A stretch of 64,000 nucleotides of DNA from Datura wrightii (Eukaryota > Streptophyta > Magnoliopsida > Solanales > Solanaceae): NCBI GenBank assembly GCA_035772735.1, contig JASDFA010000016.1:154268501-154332500 (forward strand), written 5' to 3'. The stretch's first letter is position 1; each line of letters begins with the position of its first letter. Below the pieces are notes generated by a model. The model worked only from the letters and a program-made list of their open reading frames with translations. It did not search any database and was not told the origin of the DNA. The position numbers and the translations under genes were made by a program. Shown here piece after piece: positions 11,561 through 22,330 of the stretch.

Positions 11561-12000
11561 TAGTCTCTGGATCTAAAGCTATGTAGAAATCAATGTCACA
11601 GTTTGGTCGCATGCTAGGAAAATTTGAGGCAACACCTCTGGGAACTCATGAATTATTGAAATAGAGTCTATGGAGGGACCTTTTGTGTTGGTATCCTGAA
11701 TATGGGCCAGGTAAGCCGAACACCCTCGCCCTATCAGTTTCGGGACACGAATATAAGAGATAAACTTCTTAGGAGCAGGGCTACAATTCCCTTTCCACTC
11801 CAATCTAGATATTCCTAGCATTACTATGGTGACTCTCTTAGCATGGCAATCAATAATCGTTTGATAGGGAGACAACCAGCTCATTCCCAAGATAACATCA
11901 ATGTCTACCATATCTAAGATCACCGGATCTACTCGCGTATCATAACCCATAAAGCCTACCAAAAAATCATATTAAACTCTATCCACAATCATAGAATACC
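11561..12000 (-). pseudogene. F protease, C-terminal part, and linker to RT
   Basis: The open stretch 11579-11962 reads VILDMVDIDVILGMSWLSPY, then RLEWKG, KKFISYIR, and IHEFPEVLP: the retropepsin flap and C-terminal region followed by the linker before RT, as in Tekay elements. The N-terminal catalytic DPGST motif is not visible; the region 12000-12200 is degraded. Confidence 0.7.
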
Positions 12001-12392
12001 AAATTGGAGTAGAAACATGAAACGGGGTATCAAAAATATCATAAAAAGATTCAACCCCACAATAAAGTAAGTAGACACATATGAAAAAGTATAGTAAAGC
12101 AGTAACCATTTTGTCGCATACGAGAATAGTACCTGTGGGAACTGCTTCTGATGCCTCTACCTCAAGTCAATCAAGGAATTCATAGAAATGAGTTTGAATG
12201 TGTTACACCCCATAAGTTTCTAGCATTTAGTTGGCCTATTGGCATGTTGATTGAGAGTTTTAGAGTGCCATATGTCCGAGGAAAGGGCCCGGGAAAAGGC
12301 CGAACGAGTGCCAAGTTGGGATTTCGCGAGAAGAGGCCAAACCAAGCTGCCAGAGGAGAAAAGTGGCATGGAGCCTTGGCCTACGCGTTAGC

Positions 12393-12440
12393 CAACGTGG
12401 CATGGAGCCAAAACGGCGTGTTGGCCAACATGCCACGTTG
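12393..12440 (+). promoter_or_regulatory. ACGT-containing inverted repeat upstream of the TATA box
   Basis: CAACGTGGCAT at 12393-12403 and its perfect complement ATGCCACGTTG at 12430-12440, 26 bp apart, ending 20 bp before the TATA box. The CACG/CGTG cores resemble bZIP/bHLH sites; that role is inference. The 3' LTR keeps the arrangement with mismatches. Confidence 0.5.
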
Positions 12441-12459
12441 CCTTGCATCCAGCTCCAAG

Positions 12460-12469
12460 TATATATAGG
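12460..12469 (+). promoter_or_regulatory. TATA box, D 5' LTR
   Basis: TATATATAGG, conserved at 19879-19888 in the 3' LTR. Confidence 0.6.
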
Positions 12470-14355
12470 CCTCACCCTTAAACTTTATGTCATTTTCCAT
12501 TATATATCGATCAGAACAGAGGAAGGACAAAGGGTTTATATAATTTCATCCAATTACGCCGCTAAACGCCGTCCAAATCCAAATTAACTTCGGGTATCGA
12601 AGTATAAGGCTGTAGGGAGCATTTCTACGGAGTTAGTATCGTGAAATTCGCCTAGCGAATTGTTGTCCCGCCGAGCCAAAGTTGTTGGAATTGCTCCAAA
12701 CTAATGTTAATACAATCCCAGGCTTAAAGTAAGTATTTCTCCCTTCTAGATTCTCAAGAAATTATGAGTTTTCGATCGTCTTTCGATAAGTTGAAGAATA
12801 GTCAGTATATATACATATAAGTTATTATTTTCTTCCAATATAGTAATGAAGTTAGCTCTATTCTTCTGTTAACGTGATTACAGTTGGGAAGAACAGCTGA
12901 ATACCAGCCGAACCTTCCCAGCTAATCGGTAAATAGCGAACAAGGTATGTTAAGGCAGTCTCTCTCAGCGAGTTAGTTTCTTCAGTATAGTAATCCAATA
13001 TGAATTCCAGTAAAGTATTTTAGAAGTATTTTATCATGTTCAATATGTTATCATGTATAGTTGTTGTTATCAGCTGAGACCTGTATTTGTATTGTTTTGG
13101 GCTTGATTGCCTCTATAGCTTCCGTGACCGCCCCAGGGTTAATAGCTGTGTCGACTCGTCCACCAAAGGGCGAGGATACGTCGCTCTACGGAGCGTCATG
13201 CCGTCTGCAAGGGATGAAGATGGGGAGCCAGCTCCTCATATTTTGTCGTGGTTGGCCTATACACACCCCCACCGAGCGCTTGCGCCCGGGGTGTAGAGTT
13301 TAGGAGTCCTCTGGACTCAGGAACAACTATAGTCAGGGGCCCAGTAGGCCCAAGTTGCATACCCAAGGGATCGGCAGGATGCTTATAGCTAGTAGTTGAC
13401 GCAATATGACCTGGATAGGGGTAAATACATTGAGGTGTACTCATTAGGGCTAATGGGGGCCCAGGTAAGTTGTTTTGTGTTGATTGCACCTTCTGGCTTA
13501 TGGGGGCCAGGTAAGGTTTATGTACGTTGCTTTAGTTACAGATAGTTAGACAGTAGGATGCCCCATTGTCAGGTATGACTCCCACTCTACTCATTATAGT
13601 TATGTTTAGCCCTGATTCCATCATTTCAGTCAGTTTCAGTCCGTTCCCTTTACTTCAGCTATGGTCAGCTTTATTTCTTACTTTCAGTCATTTACAATTA
13701 TTGCTTTACATACTCAGTACCTGTGGTACTGACGCCCTCTTTTGAGGCGTGCATTACTAGCCTGCAGGTACACACAGACGAGGAGCGGATCCCTCGTAGT
13801 TCCAGTCAGCTGTACTGGGTCTTCAGCTCCTATCTTCCGGAGCTTGAGTGATAGACGTTTACTTCCTTTTGTTGTACAATATGGGTAGGTCGGGGCCCTG
13901 TCCGGACCATCTTATTACTCCTAGAGGCTTGTAGATTGTATTATTTCCCTGCGATTAGTTGATGTAAGCCGTGTGGGCCCATTTGTGTTGTAGATTATGT
14001 GTGTTGGCCGTGTGGGGCCCTGTTTAGCTGTTGATTGATGACCTTATCGGTCATAGTTCAGATTAGCACCTGATTTCGCTTTGTAGCTATAACTAGATAT
14101 CATGGTAGCTTTGTCGGCCCGCATAGGACTCCTTATAATTGTTTGTCTCTAGTTAGCTATTTACTTTCACAGGTGGCTATAGGCCTTGTCAGCCGGGGTT
14201 GTATTTACAGCCGCTATATAGCCCATTGTTTTCTTGATTCCAGAGTTAGAATCAGCCCTGCACCAGAGGTGCTTAGGCTCAGTTAACTCAACAGTTCAGA
14301 TCCCAGTAGAGCACTAGGTGCCAGTCATGCCTCCCAAGGCGGGGCGTGACAAACT

Positions 14356-14367
14356 TGGTATCAGAGC
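14356..14367 (+). other. primer binding site of D (initiator tRNA-Met)
   Basis: TGGTATCAGAGC, four bases after the LTR end, the standard initiator-Met primer site of plant chromoviruses. Confidence 0.9.
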
Positions 14368-14560
14368 AGGTCATATCCCAGGGAGTCTGCAAGCCGTGCT
14401 AAGTAGAGTTTTGTCTATGGATGTGTTGTGCACCACATACTATAGGCAGGAGGCTGCAAGGCATGATAGGATGGTTACTCTTTCTTCTTATTCAGTCGTG
14501 CCATAAAGTGGTACAGTATAGGGTTTATTCCCTAAAGCTCATTATACTCTTTTGTTTACA

Positions 14561-15950
14561 GAGAAATGTCAGACCACGACACCCTACGACAGGCAAGAGA
14601 TTAGATGTAGTAGCGGGAGAGGGCACCAGCAGGATGCCTCAGCCTCAGACAGAATTGGCCCGAACTGAGGGCGATACGGAGGCGTCATCTCAACCTTCCC
14701 AGCAGTCGCCATCACGTCAGGAGCCGCTTGGGACGTTCGGTGTGTCGGCACCACCTCCGGCAATTTCTATACCTGCACCATCCGACCAAGAGGTCAGGAG
14801 CGTGGTGGTTATGTTAGCACAGATGATGGCTGCTCAGCGCCAGTCAACGCCACCTACAGTTGCAGAATCATTAGGAGGGCCTGGCAGTTCGAGGGTCCGG
14901 GAGTTCCTAGCACTAAGTCCCCCGCAATTCACAAGGACAGATCAGACCGAGGACCCTCAGGACTTCTTAGACCAGATGCAGAGGATTTTCAGCGTAATGC
15001 ATGCTACACCCACAGAGTCAGTTGAGTTGGCGGTGTTTCGGCTACGGGACATCGCCGTATCGTGGTATGAGAGTTGGGAGAGGTCCGGAGGGAGAGATGT
15101 TTCCCCTCCGACCTGGTCCATCTTTTCATGGGCTTTTCTGGATCAGCGGGAGATTCGACAGGCCCGGGTTGATCAGTTCCTATACTTGGAGCAGGGATGG
15201 ATGAGTGTTCGGGAATATGCCATGCGGTTTGATTCCTTGGCCCGATATGCGCCAGCTTTTGTGGATACAATGCCATCTAGGGTACACCGCTTTATTATGG
15301 GCCTTAACCTAGAATATGTTGAGACCTGCATCACAGCTACACTGTGAGAGGATATGGATATTGCCCAGATACAGGCTTTTGCTTAGAATATTGAGGGTTT
15401 AAGGCAGCGACAACGGGAGATTAGGAGAATAAGTCAGGAGAAGCATTACAGGGACAGACCAGATGAATTACAGAAGGAGTCCTAGGGATTTCCTAGGCCA
15501 CGGTATTAGATAGGCCGCCTAGACCCCCCCCCCCTCCACCACTGCGGTAGAGGAGCAGGTTTAGTCGCCGAGGGCAGCCAAAGCCTGGCGAAGGTTCGCA
15601 AGCAGTAGGTTCACAGCAGCAGAGGAGGGTGGAGAAGAGTGGGTTTGCATGCCACTTTGTCCTATTTGCAGCCGACGCCACTCTGGAGCATGCAGGTATG
15701 GCTTCATAGCATGCCATATTTATGGACAGGAGGGTCATCAGATGAGAAACTGTCCAGCTAGGGGTCAGGGTGACCGGGATCGACAGGATAGGTCCTCAGC
15801 AGGATCACGAGCTCCAGCATCCCCGGTAGGGCGTAGGCCCTTAGTTTCAGTAGGTAGAGGCCGAGGCAGATCAGGGGCCTCCAGTTTAGGTGCGGGCCCA
15901 GGCACTTATGCATTATCGGGGCGACAGGACTCAGATTCATCCCCAGATGT
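14561..15950 (+). pseudogene. D gag (capsid and zinc knuckle, broken)
   Basis: The capsid region is at about 14905-15345: REFLALSPPQF, EDPQDFLDQMQRIFSVMHAT, LRDIAVSWYESWERS, EIRQARVDQFLYLEQGWMSV, FDSLARYAPAF. A TGA at 15345-15347 and TAGs near 15385 and 15482 interrupt it. A poly-C run at about 15522-15531 lies in a frameshifted linker. The zinc knuckle near 15697-15755 reads CHIYGQEGHQMRNC; the second Cys of the CCHC pattern has become Tyr. Gag would form the virus-like particle. An exact start codon is not obvious; the leader from 14368 shares text with the leader of element B. Confidence 0.82.
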
Positions 15951-16568
15951 TGTGACAGGTATGTTGAATATTTGCTCTCATCCTGCTTGTGTGTTGATAG
16001 ATCCAGCATCCACCTTGTCCAATGTTACATCGCTAGTGGCTCGGAAGTTTGATATTCACCGGAATTGCTTTGGCGACCTTTCTCAGTATCTACACCCGCT
16101 AGTGACTCTATCATAGCCAGAAGGGTCTATCGAGGGTGTAAAGTAGAGATTGCCAGTCATCAGACTACAGTCGACTTGATAGAACTAGAGATGGTCAATT
16201 TTGATGCTATTATGGGTATGGATTGGTTAGTTCCATGTTATGCCAATGTCGAGTGTTGGACCAAGACTGTCCGATTCCACTTTCCAGGGGAGGCAGTACG
16301 GGAGTGGAAAAGTAGTACAGCCACGCCAAAAGGTAGGTTTATTTCCTACCTTCAGGCGAGAAAATTGATAGCAAAAGGGTGCATTTATCATATCGTCAGA
16401 GTTCAGGATGTTCGGGCAGAGCCTCCGACCTTTCAGTCTATTCTAGTGGTTAATAAGTTTCCTGACGTATTCCTAGATGAGCTTCCTGGTACTCCCCCAG
16501 AAAGGGAAATTGATTTTGCAATCGATCTATTACCAGGCACTCAGCCTATATCTATTTCTCCATATTGA
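15950..16568 (+). pseudogene. D protease and linker to RT
   Basis: The active-site motif reads VLIDPASTLSNV (family DPGST; Gly changed to Ala) at about 15990-16025. A frameshift near 16080 moves the rest into the frame of 16065-16568: MVNFDAIMGMDWL, VREWKSST, GRFISYLQARKLIAKGC, VNKFPDVFLDELPG. A TGA at 16566-16568, probably from CGA, separates it from RT in the same frame. The protease would cleave the gag-pol precursor. Confidence 0.8.
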
Positions 16569-17385
16569 ATGGCTCCTACTAAACTCAGAGAACTGAAGGA
16601 ACAATTGAAGGATTTTCTAGACAAAGGCTTTATCAGGCCGAGTACCTCACCATGGGGTGCGCCAATTCTATTCGTAAGAAAGAAGGATGGCTCCCTCCGT
16701 ATGTGTATAGATTATCGGCAGCTGAATAAAATCACTATCAAGAATAAGTACCCGCTTCCCAGAATAGACGATTTGTTTGATCAGCTACAGGGAGCAAGGT
16801 ATTTCTCAAAGATTGACTTAAGATCAGGATATCATCAGGTTCGAGTTTGTGAAAGAGATATTCCAAAGACTTCCTTCAGGACCAGATATGGCCACTTTGA
16901 ATTCCTAGTCATGTCCTTTGGACTGACAAATGCCCCAGCAGTGTTTATGGACCTGATGAACAACATTTTCAGACCATACCTGGACTTGTTCGTGATAGTA
17001 TTCATTGATGATATTCTGGTGTATTCCCGCTCAGAGGTAGATCACCAGGATCATCTACGGACAGTGCTCCAGATCCTCAGAGATCACCATCTATATGCAA
17101 AATTTTCTAAATGTGAATTTGGCTGAATTCAGTAGCCTTCTTGGGCCATATTGTGTCAGAAGCTGGTATACAGGTAGATATGCAGAAGTTAGAGGCAGTG
17201 AAAACATGGCCTAGACCTACCACTCCGACCGAGGTACGCAGTTTCCTGCTGTTAGCTGGGTATTACAAGAGGTTCATAGAAGGATTTTCCACTTTAGCAG
17301 CACCTTTAACCAAATTGACACTGAAGGCAACAAAATTCCATTGGACTGAGGCATGCGAGTAGAGCTTTCAGGAACTGAAAGACAG
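16569..17385 (+). pseudogene. D reverse transcriptase
   Basis: Continuous frame 16569-17126: fingers with DKGFIRPSTSPWGAPI and MCIDYRQLNK, palm with KIDLRSGYHQ and GHFEFLVMSFGLTNAP, catalytic FIDDILVYS at 17001-17027. A frameshift just after KFSKCEF (near 17124) moves the connection domain to the frame starting at 17141 (GHIVSEAGIQVD, FLLLAGYYKRFIEGF). A TAG lies at 17360-17362. The catalytic Asp pair is intact, so this is the best preserved domain in the window. Confidence 0.88.
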
Positions 17386-17800
17386 ATTGACATCAACACT
17401 GGTGTTAGCGCTGCCAGAAGGAACAGAGGGTTATGCAGTTTATTGTGATGCTTCAGGTGTTGGGTTAGAATATGTATTGATGCAGCATGGTAAGGTAATT
17501 GCCTATGCTTCCAGGCAGCTGGGGAAGCATGAGAAGAACTACCCTACCCATGACCTGGAGTTAGCCACGGTAATTCATGCCTTGAAAATATGGAGACACT
17601 ACTTGTATGGCATCCACGTAGATATTTTCACTGATCATAAAAGCTTGCAGTAATTTTCACCCAGAAAGAATTGAATTTACGGTATTGTCGCTGGTTAGAG
17701 CTGTTGAAGGATTATGATATGAATATTTTATATCACCCAGGAAGGGTCAATTTTGTAGCAGATTCCCTTAGCCATAAATACATGGGAAGCCTGGCATATT
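17386..17800 (+). pseudogene. D RNase H
   Basis: VYCDASGVGLEYVLMQHG carries the first catalytic Asp, then IAYASRQLGKHEKNYPTHDLE with the Glu, then HALKIWRHYLYGIHVDIFTDHKSLQ with the next Asp. It is followed by a frameshift at 17650 and by RWLELLKDYDMNILYHPG. RNase H removes the RNA strand and trims primers. Confidence 0.85.
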
Positions 17801-17859
17801 TACAGCCCGAGCAGTGGGAATTAGGCATCGCATCAACTAGCCAGTTTAGTTGTTCGCAT

Positions 17860-18850
17860 AGTAAAATTAGGAGACAATGGAGCGGTAATCCAGAACACCG
17901 CAGTATCATCATTGGTTGCGGAAGTGAAGGAATGGCAGTATGAAGATCCTAGTCTGGTTCAGCTCAGAAATAGGGTCCAGCAAGGGAAAGTGATAGATTT
18001 CCAGGTAATCAAGGATGGAGTTTTGAGATATAGGGATCGCCTCTGCGTCCCAGACGTTGTAGGGCTTCGCCAGCAAATTATGGGCGAGGTACACTATGCC
18101 CGTTACTCTCTCCATCTAGGTTCGACAAAGATGTACCATGATGCAAAGGAGATTTACTGGTGGCCAGGAATGAATAAGGGGATAGAAGAATTCGTAGCTC
18201 AATGTCCTAATTGCCAACAGGTGAAAGCTGAACATCAGAAACCAGGTGGACTGACCCAGGATATAGTCGTGCCTTTATGGAAATGGGAGGCAGTTAACAT
18301 GGATTTTGTAGTAGGGTTACCTCATACTAGGCGTAAATATGATTCTACCTGGGTAATTGTCGGCAGGTTGACAAAATCGGCTCACTTTTTGCCAGTAAGG
18401 GCTGCCTTTTCAGCCGAAGACTATGCTGAGCTGTATATAAAAGAAATAGTCAGATTGCATTGTGTTCCATTGTCAATTATCTCCAACAGAGGGGCGTAGT
18501 TTACAGCTAAGTTTTGGCAATCATTTCAGAGGGGCCTGGGTACGCAGGTTAACCTGAGCACAGCCTTCCATACTCATACAGACGGGCAAGCAGAACGTAC
18601 AATCCAAATGCTCGAGGATATGTTACGAGCGTGTGTGTTAGATTTTGGAGGCAGCTGGGATGAACATCTACCGCTTATTGAATTTTCCTATAATAACAGT
18701 TATCATTCAGCAATTCAGATGGCATCTTATGAAGCGTTGTATGGACGAAAGTGCAGATCTCTAGCTTGTTGGTTTGAGGTAGGAGAATCAGCATTGATTG
18801 GGCCAGATGTTATTCTCAGTCAGAAGAGAAAGTAAAACTTATCAGGGAAC
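17860..18850 (+). pseudogene. D integrase (catalytic Asp lost)
   Basis: Zinc-binding region with HYARYSLHLGSTKMYHDAK and CPNCQQV at 18090-18225, then core with NMDFVVGLPHT (first Asp), SIISNRGA, and AERTIQMLEDMLRACVLDFGGSW. In the second catalytic motif (SDRGAQ in the family) the Asp codon is AAC (Asn, 18485-18487), and four codons later a TAG (18497-18499) replaces CAG. The frame is otherwise open from 17912 to 18835; a frameshift near 18830 follows. The enzyme would be inactive even without the stop. Confidence 0.85.
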
Positions 18851-18855
18851 GTCTG

Positions 18856-19341
18856 TTGACTGCCCAGAGCCGCCAGAAGTCTTATGCTGATGTGCGGCGA
18901 AGAAACCTACAATTTAATATGGGTGAATGGGTATTCCTGAAGGTGTCACCAAAGAAGGGGGTGATGAGATTTGGTAAGAAAGGTAATCTCATCCCGAGGT
19001 TTATTGGGCCTTATCAGATTCACCAGAGAATAGGCCAGGTGACATATGAATTGGATTTACCTCTGGAATTAGAATTCGTTCATCCAGTTTTTCACGTATC
19101 AATGCTGAGGAAGTGTATAGGAGATCCCTCCCGGGTTGTCCCAGTCTAGGACGTTCAAATCACTGAGGAGTTAGCCTATGAAGAAGCTCTAGTAGCCATA
19201 CTAGATCGGAAGATCTGCAGATTAAGAACTAAAGATGTTGCTTCTTTTAAAGTGTTATGGCGAAATAAGAATCGAGAGGAGATGACCCGGGAGGCAGAAG
19301 ATGATATGAAAACCAGATATCCTCAGCTATTTCAGGTTTAG
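18856..19341 (+). pseudogene. D integrase C-terminus and chromodomain
   Basis: KSYADVRRRNLQF, VSPKKGVMRFGKKGNL, RFIGPYQI, RIGQVTYELDLP, HPVFHVSMLRKCIGDPS, then a TAG at 19147-19149. The same frame runs on to 19341 with YEEALVAILDRK, VLWRNKNREEMTREAE, and RYPQLF, a chromodomain of the plant chromovirus type (aromatic residues partly replaced). This tail defines D as a chromovirus; in the Tekay group it binds heterochromatic histone marks. Confidence 0.82.
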
Positions 19342-19608
19342 TCAGATTGTGCAGCTGGAGGTATGTTGATGTTATTGTTGTTTCATGAGTTGTATTATAT
19401 ACATGTATATGTGAAGTAATTGACTTCAGTTTATCGTGAAATGAATGCCATAGTATTGTGTGGAGTACTTGTATTGGACTTTTCTGCGTTTCAGGGTTTT
19501 TGGATAGTCCATATTACAGGGGAGACTCTACCGAAATTTTTCTAGAATAAGTACTTGCAAGTTAAAGTTCTTGCAAGAAGAAGCTAACATTCGAGGATGA
19601 AGGTTCTT
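19342..19608 (+). other. 3' untranslated interior of D
   Basis: Non-coding between the chromodomain stop and the polypurine tract; contains CATTCGAGGATGAAGG, a motif common just before 3' LTRs of this group. Confidence 0.6.
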
Positions 19609-19620
19609 AAGGGGGGAGGA
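19609..19620 (+). other. polypurine tract of D
   Basis: AAGGGGGGAGGA directly before the 3' LTR start TGTAACACC. Confidence 0.9.
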
Positions 19621-20966
19621 TGTAACACCTCGTAAGTTTCTAGCATTTAGTTGGCCTATTCGATGTTAGTTGATAGTTTTAGAATGCTATATGTGTGAGG
19701 AAAGGGCCCGGGGAAAGGCCGAATGAGTGCCACGTTGGGATTTCACGAGAAGAGGCCGAACCAAGCTGCCAGAGGGGAAAAGTGGCACGGAGTATTGACC
19801 TCCTCATTAGCCAACGTGGAACGGAGCCAAAATGGCGCGTTGGTCAACGTGCCACGTGGCCTTGCATCCGGCTCCAAGTATATATAGGCCTCACCCTTAA
19901 ACATTATGTCATACTCCATTATATATCAATTAGAACAGAGGAAGGACAAAGGGTTTATATAATTTTTATCTGATTATGCCGCTAAACGCCGTCCAAATTC
20001 AAATTAACTTCGGGTATCGAAGTATAAGGCTGCAGGGAGCATTTTTACGGAGTTAGTTTCGTGAAATTCGCCCGGTGAATTGTTGTCCCGCCGATCCAAA
20101 GTTCTTGGAATTTCTCCAAACTAGTGTTAATAAAATCTCAGGCTTAAAGTAAGTATTTCTCCCTTCTAGATTCCCGAGAAATTACGAGTTTTCGATCATC
20201 TTTCGATAAGTTGAAGAATAGTTAGTATATATACATATAAGTTATTGTTTTCTTCCAATATAGTAATGAAGTTAGCTCTATTCTTCCGTTAATGTTATTA
20301 CAGTTGGGAAGAATAGCTGAATACCAGCCGAACCTCGCCAGTTAATCGGTAAATAGTGAACGAGGTATGTTACGGCAGTCTCTCTCGGTAAGTTAGTTTC
20401 TTCAGTATAGTAATCCAATATGAATCCCAGTAAAGTATTTCAGAAGTATTTTATAATGTTCAGTATGTTATCATGTATAGTTGTTGTTATCAGCTGAGAC
20501 CTGTATTTGTATTGTTTTGGGCTGGAGTACCTGTATAGCTTCTGTGACCACCCCAGGGTTAATAGCTGTGTCGACTCGTCCGCCAGAGGGCGAGGATACG
20601 TTGCTCTACGGAGCGGCATACCGTCCGCAAGGGACGAAGATGGGGAGCCAGCTCCTTGTATTTTGTCATGGTTGGCCTATACACACCCCACCGAGCGCTT
20701 ACGCCCGAGTGTAGATTTCAGGAGTCCTTCGGACTTAGGCACAACTATAGTCAAGGGCCCAGGGGATCGTCGGGATGCTTATAGCTAGTAGTTGACACAG
20801 TATGACCTGGATAGGGGACCTGGATAGGGGTAAATAGATTGAGGTGTACTCACTAGGGCTAATGGGGGCCCAGGTGGGTTGTTCTGTGTTGATTGCACCT
20901 TCCGGCTTATAGGGGCCAGGTAAGGTTTATGTGCGTTTCTTTAGTTACTAATAGTTAGACAGTAGG
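19621..20966 (+). repeat. 3' LTR of D, truncated
   Basis: Starts TGTAACACCTCG. It matches the 5' LTR up to GTTAGACAGTAGG, then stops; the U5-side ~800 bp are gone. Hand alignment of about 465 bp gives roughly 34 differences from the 5' LTR, with more in the first 200 bp. Confidence 0.88.
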
Positions 20967-22330
20967 CTGAATGAAGGGTAACAGGTAGATTAATCTCAGC
21001 ACCAATTTCAGTAAGCGTAATAACCAACTTAGTTCAGAGATTATTGTAGTCATACTTCTGTATTCTACTTCAGCTGAACTTCTAGACACAATAGTTTGTT
21101 TTTTAACTTTCCACAAAACCAAGGATTCACCAACTTTCACTAGAAAACCAGTTACTGATCTTTTGGTTAAAGGGCAGGCTGCCCAGTCAGAGTCACAAGT
21201 TGTTACCTTTGACATAGGTTGGCTTGATAAGAGAATACCTTGACCTAGTTGATTCTTTATATCTAAAAATTCCGAGGGTTGCTTTCATATGTGATGCCTT
21301 GGGCTGTTGTAGGAATTGACTTAAGGTTTGAACTCCAAATGCAATGTCAGGTCTTGTCATAGTTAGATAGAACAGTTCTCCTATAAGTCTCTAATATGAA
21401 GTTTGATCTGTCATAGGATCTTCTGAGATTGTAGTTTTCTGTGAAATATGATCATCATATTGTTTGGATGTTAGTTTGACATTGACATCAATAGGGGTAC
21501 CAGTTGGTTTAGATGCTGACATTCTAGCTTCTGAAATTAACTCAAGAGTATATTTCTTCTTATGCATGATAAACCCTTGCTTGGACCTAGAAAACTCATT
21601 GCGCAAGAAATACTTAAGCTCTCCAAGATCCTTAATTTTGAATGCCTTCTAAAGCTTGGACTTAGTTTCCTCAATCAAGGTTAAAGAACTTCCTGTAATC
21701 AGTATGTCATCTGCATACACTAACAGTATGATAATTCCATGTTCTGTTTTGTTTATGAACAATGAATAATCATACTGGCTTCGAGCAAACCTTAGTTGAG
21801 GTTTGATGAATTAGAACTTCAGTCAACTTGGCATTTCATTCTGTTGGAGCTTGTTTTAGACCATAGAAGGATTTGGTTAGTCTACATACTTTCTCCTCCT
21901 GACTATCAAATCCTTGAGGGAGTTTCATATAAATTTCATCATGTAAGTCACCTTGAAAAAATGCATTATACACATCCATTTGGTGTATATGCTAATTTTT
22001 GGAAGATGCTAAGGCAAGCACTGATCTGACAGTCACCATCTTCACTACTGGTGAAAAAGTCTCTTTGTAGTCTACGCCTTTTTTTTAGTTGTAGCCTTTG
22101 GCTACTAATCTAGCCTTGAATCTCTCAACTTCACTGATGATTTGTACTTTATTTTGTATATCCATTTGCATCCAATAGCTGATTTTCCTGGTGGAAGATC
22201 TACCACCTCCCAGGTGTGATTATCTTCCGAGGCTTGTACCTCAGCTTGCATAGCTTCCACCCACTTAGGATCTTTTACAGCCTCATAACAGGTTGTTGGT
22301 TTAGTAAGAGATGATATAGCTACATCATAT
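20967..22330 (-). pseudogene. copia reverse transcriptase and RNase H
   Basis: RT starts with NHTWEVVDLPPGK and GCKWIYKIKYK (22105-22260). Frameshifted segments follow with HIHQMDVYNAFLQGD-like text near 21960-22020, and a catalytic YADD motif at 21706-21717. A segment at 21391-21606 reads SKQGFIMHKKKYTLELI. RNase H at 20967-21215 reads CDSDWAACPLTKRSVTGF and SRSSAEVEYRSM. Several frameshifts make it non-functional. Confidence 0.83.

Larger units (their letters stand above)
9143..12200 (-). mobile_element. F: chromovirus pol fragment, no LTRs
   Basis: Minus-strand Ty3/gypsy internal region running from the gag-protease linker (right) to the integrase C-terminus (left). Both ends are cut: the right by the 5' LTR of element D at 12201, the left at a YIG motif at 9143. 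The protein matches the Tekay group but differs from D, E2 and A. Confidence 0.8.
12201..14351 (+). repeat. 5' LTR of D
   Basis: 2151 bp, TGTTACACCCC to GGGGCGTGACA. The first ~1360 bp match 19621-20966. A diverged partial copy lies on the minus strand at 52866-53887. Open frames inside (12151-12468, 13061-13303, 13196-13489) are not conserved as proteins. Confidence 0.9.
12201..20966 (+). mobile_element. D: Tekay-type chromovirus, nearly complete, 3' LTR truncated
   Basis: 5' LTR 12201-14351, initiator-Met primer site, gag, protease, RT, RNase H, integrase, chromodomain, polypurine tract, and the first ~1346 bp of the 3' LTR. The last ~800 bp of that LTR are missing: at 20966 the sequence changes from GTTAGACAGTAGG into a minus-strand copia RNase H. 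The left flank is pol fragment F (GAATG before the LTR); no target duplication can be tested. Coding regions contain several stops and frameshifts. Confidence 0.9.

Noticed and set aside
13061..13489. overlapping small frames in the D 5' LTR
   Set aside because: The equivalents in the 3' LTR differ in frame and length; no protein family resemblance.
9143..20966. possible endogenous pararetrovirus (caulimovirid)
   Set aside because: The domain order protease-RT-RNase H-integrase with chromodomain, LTRs and Met primer sites marks Ty3/gypsy elements; no movement protein or coat motifs seen.
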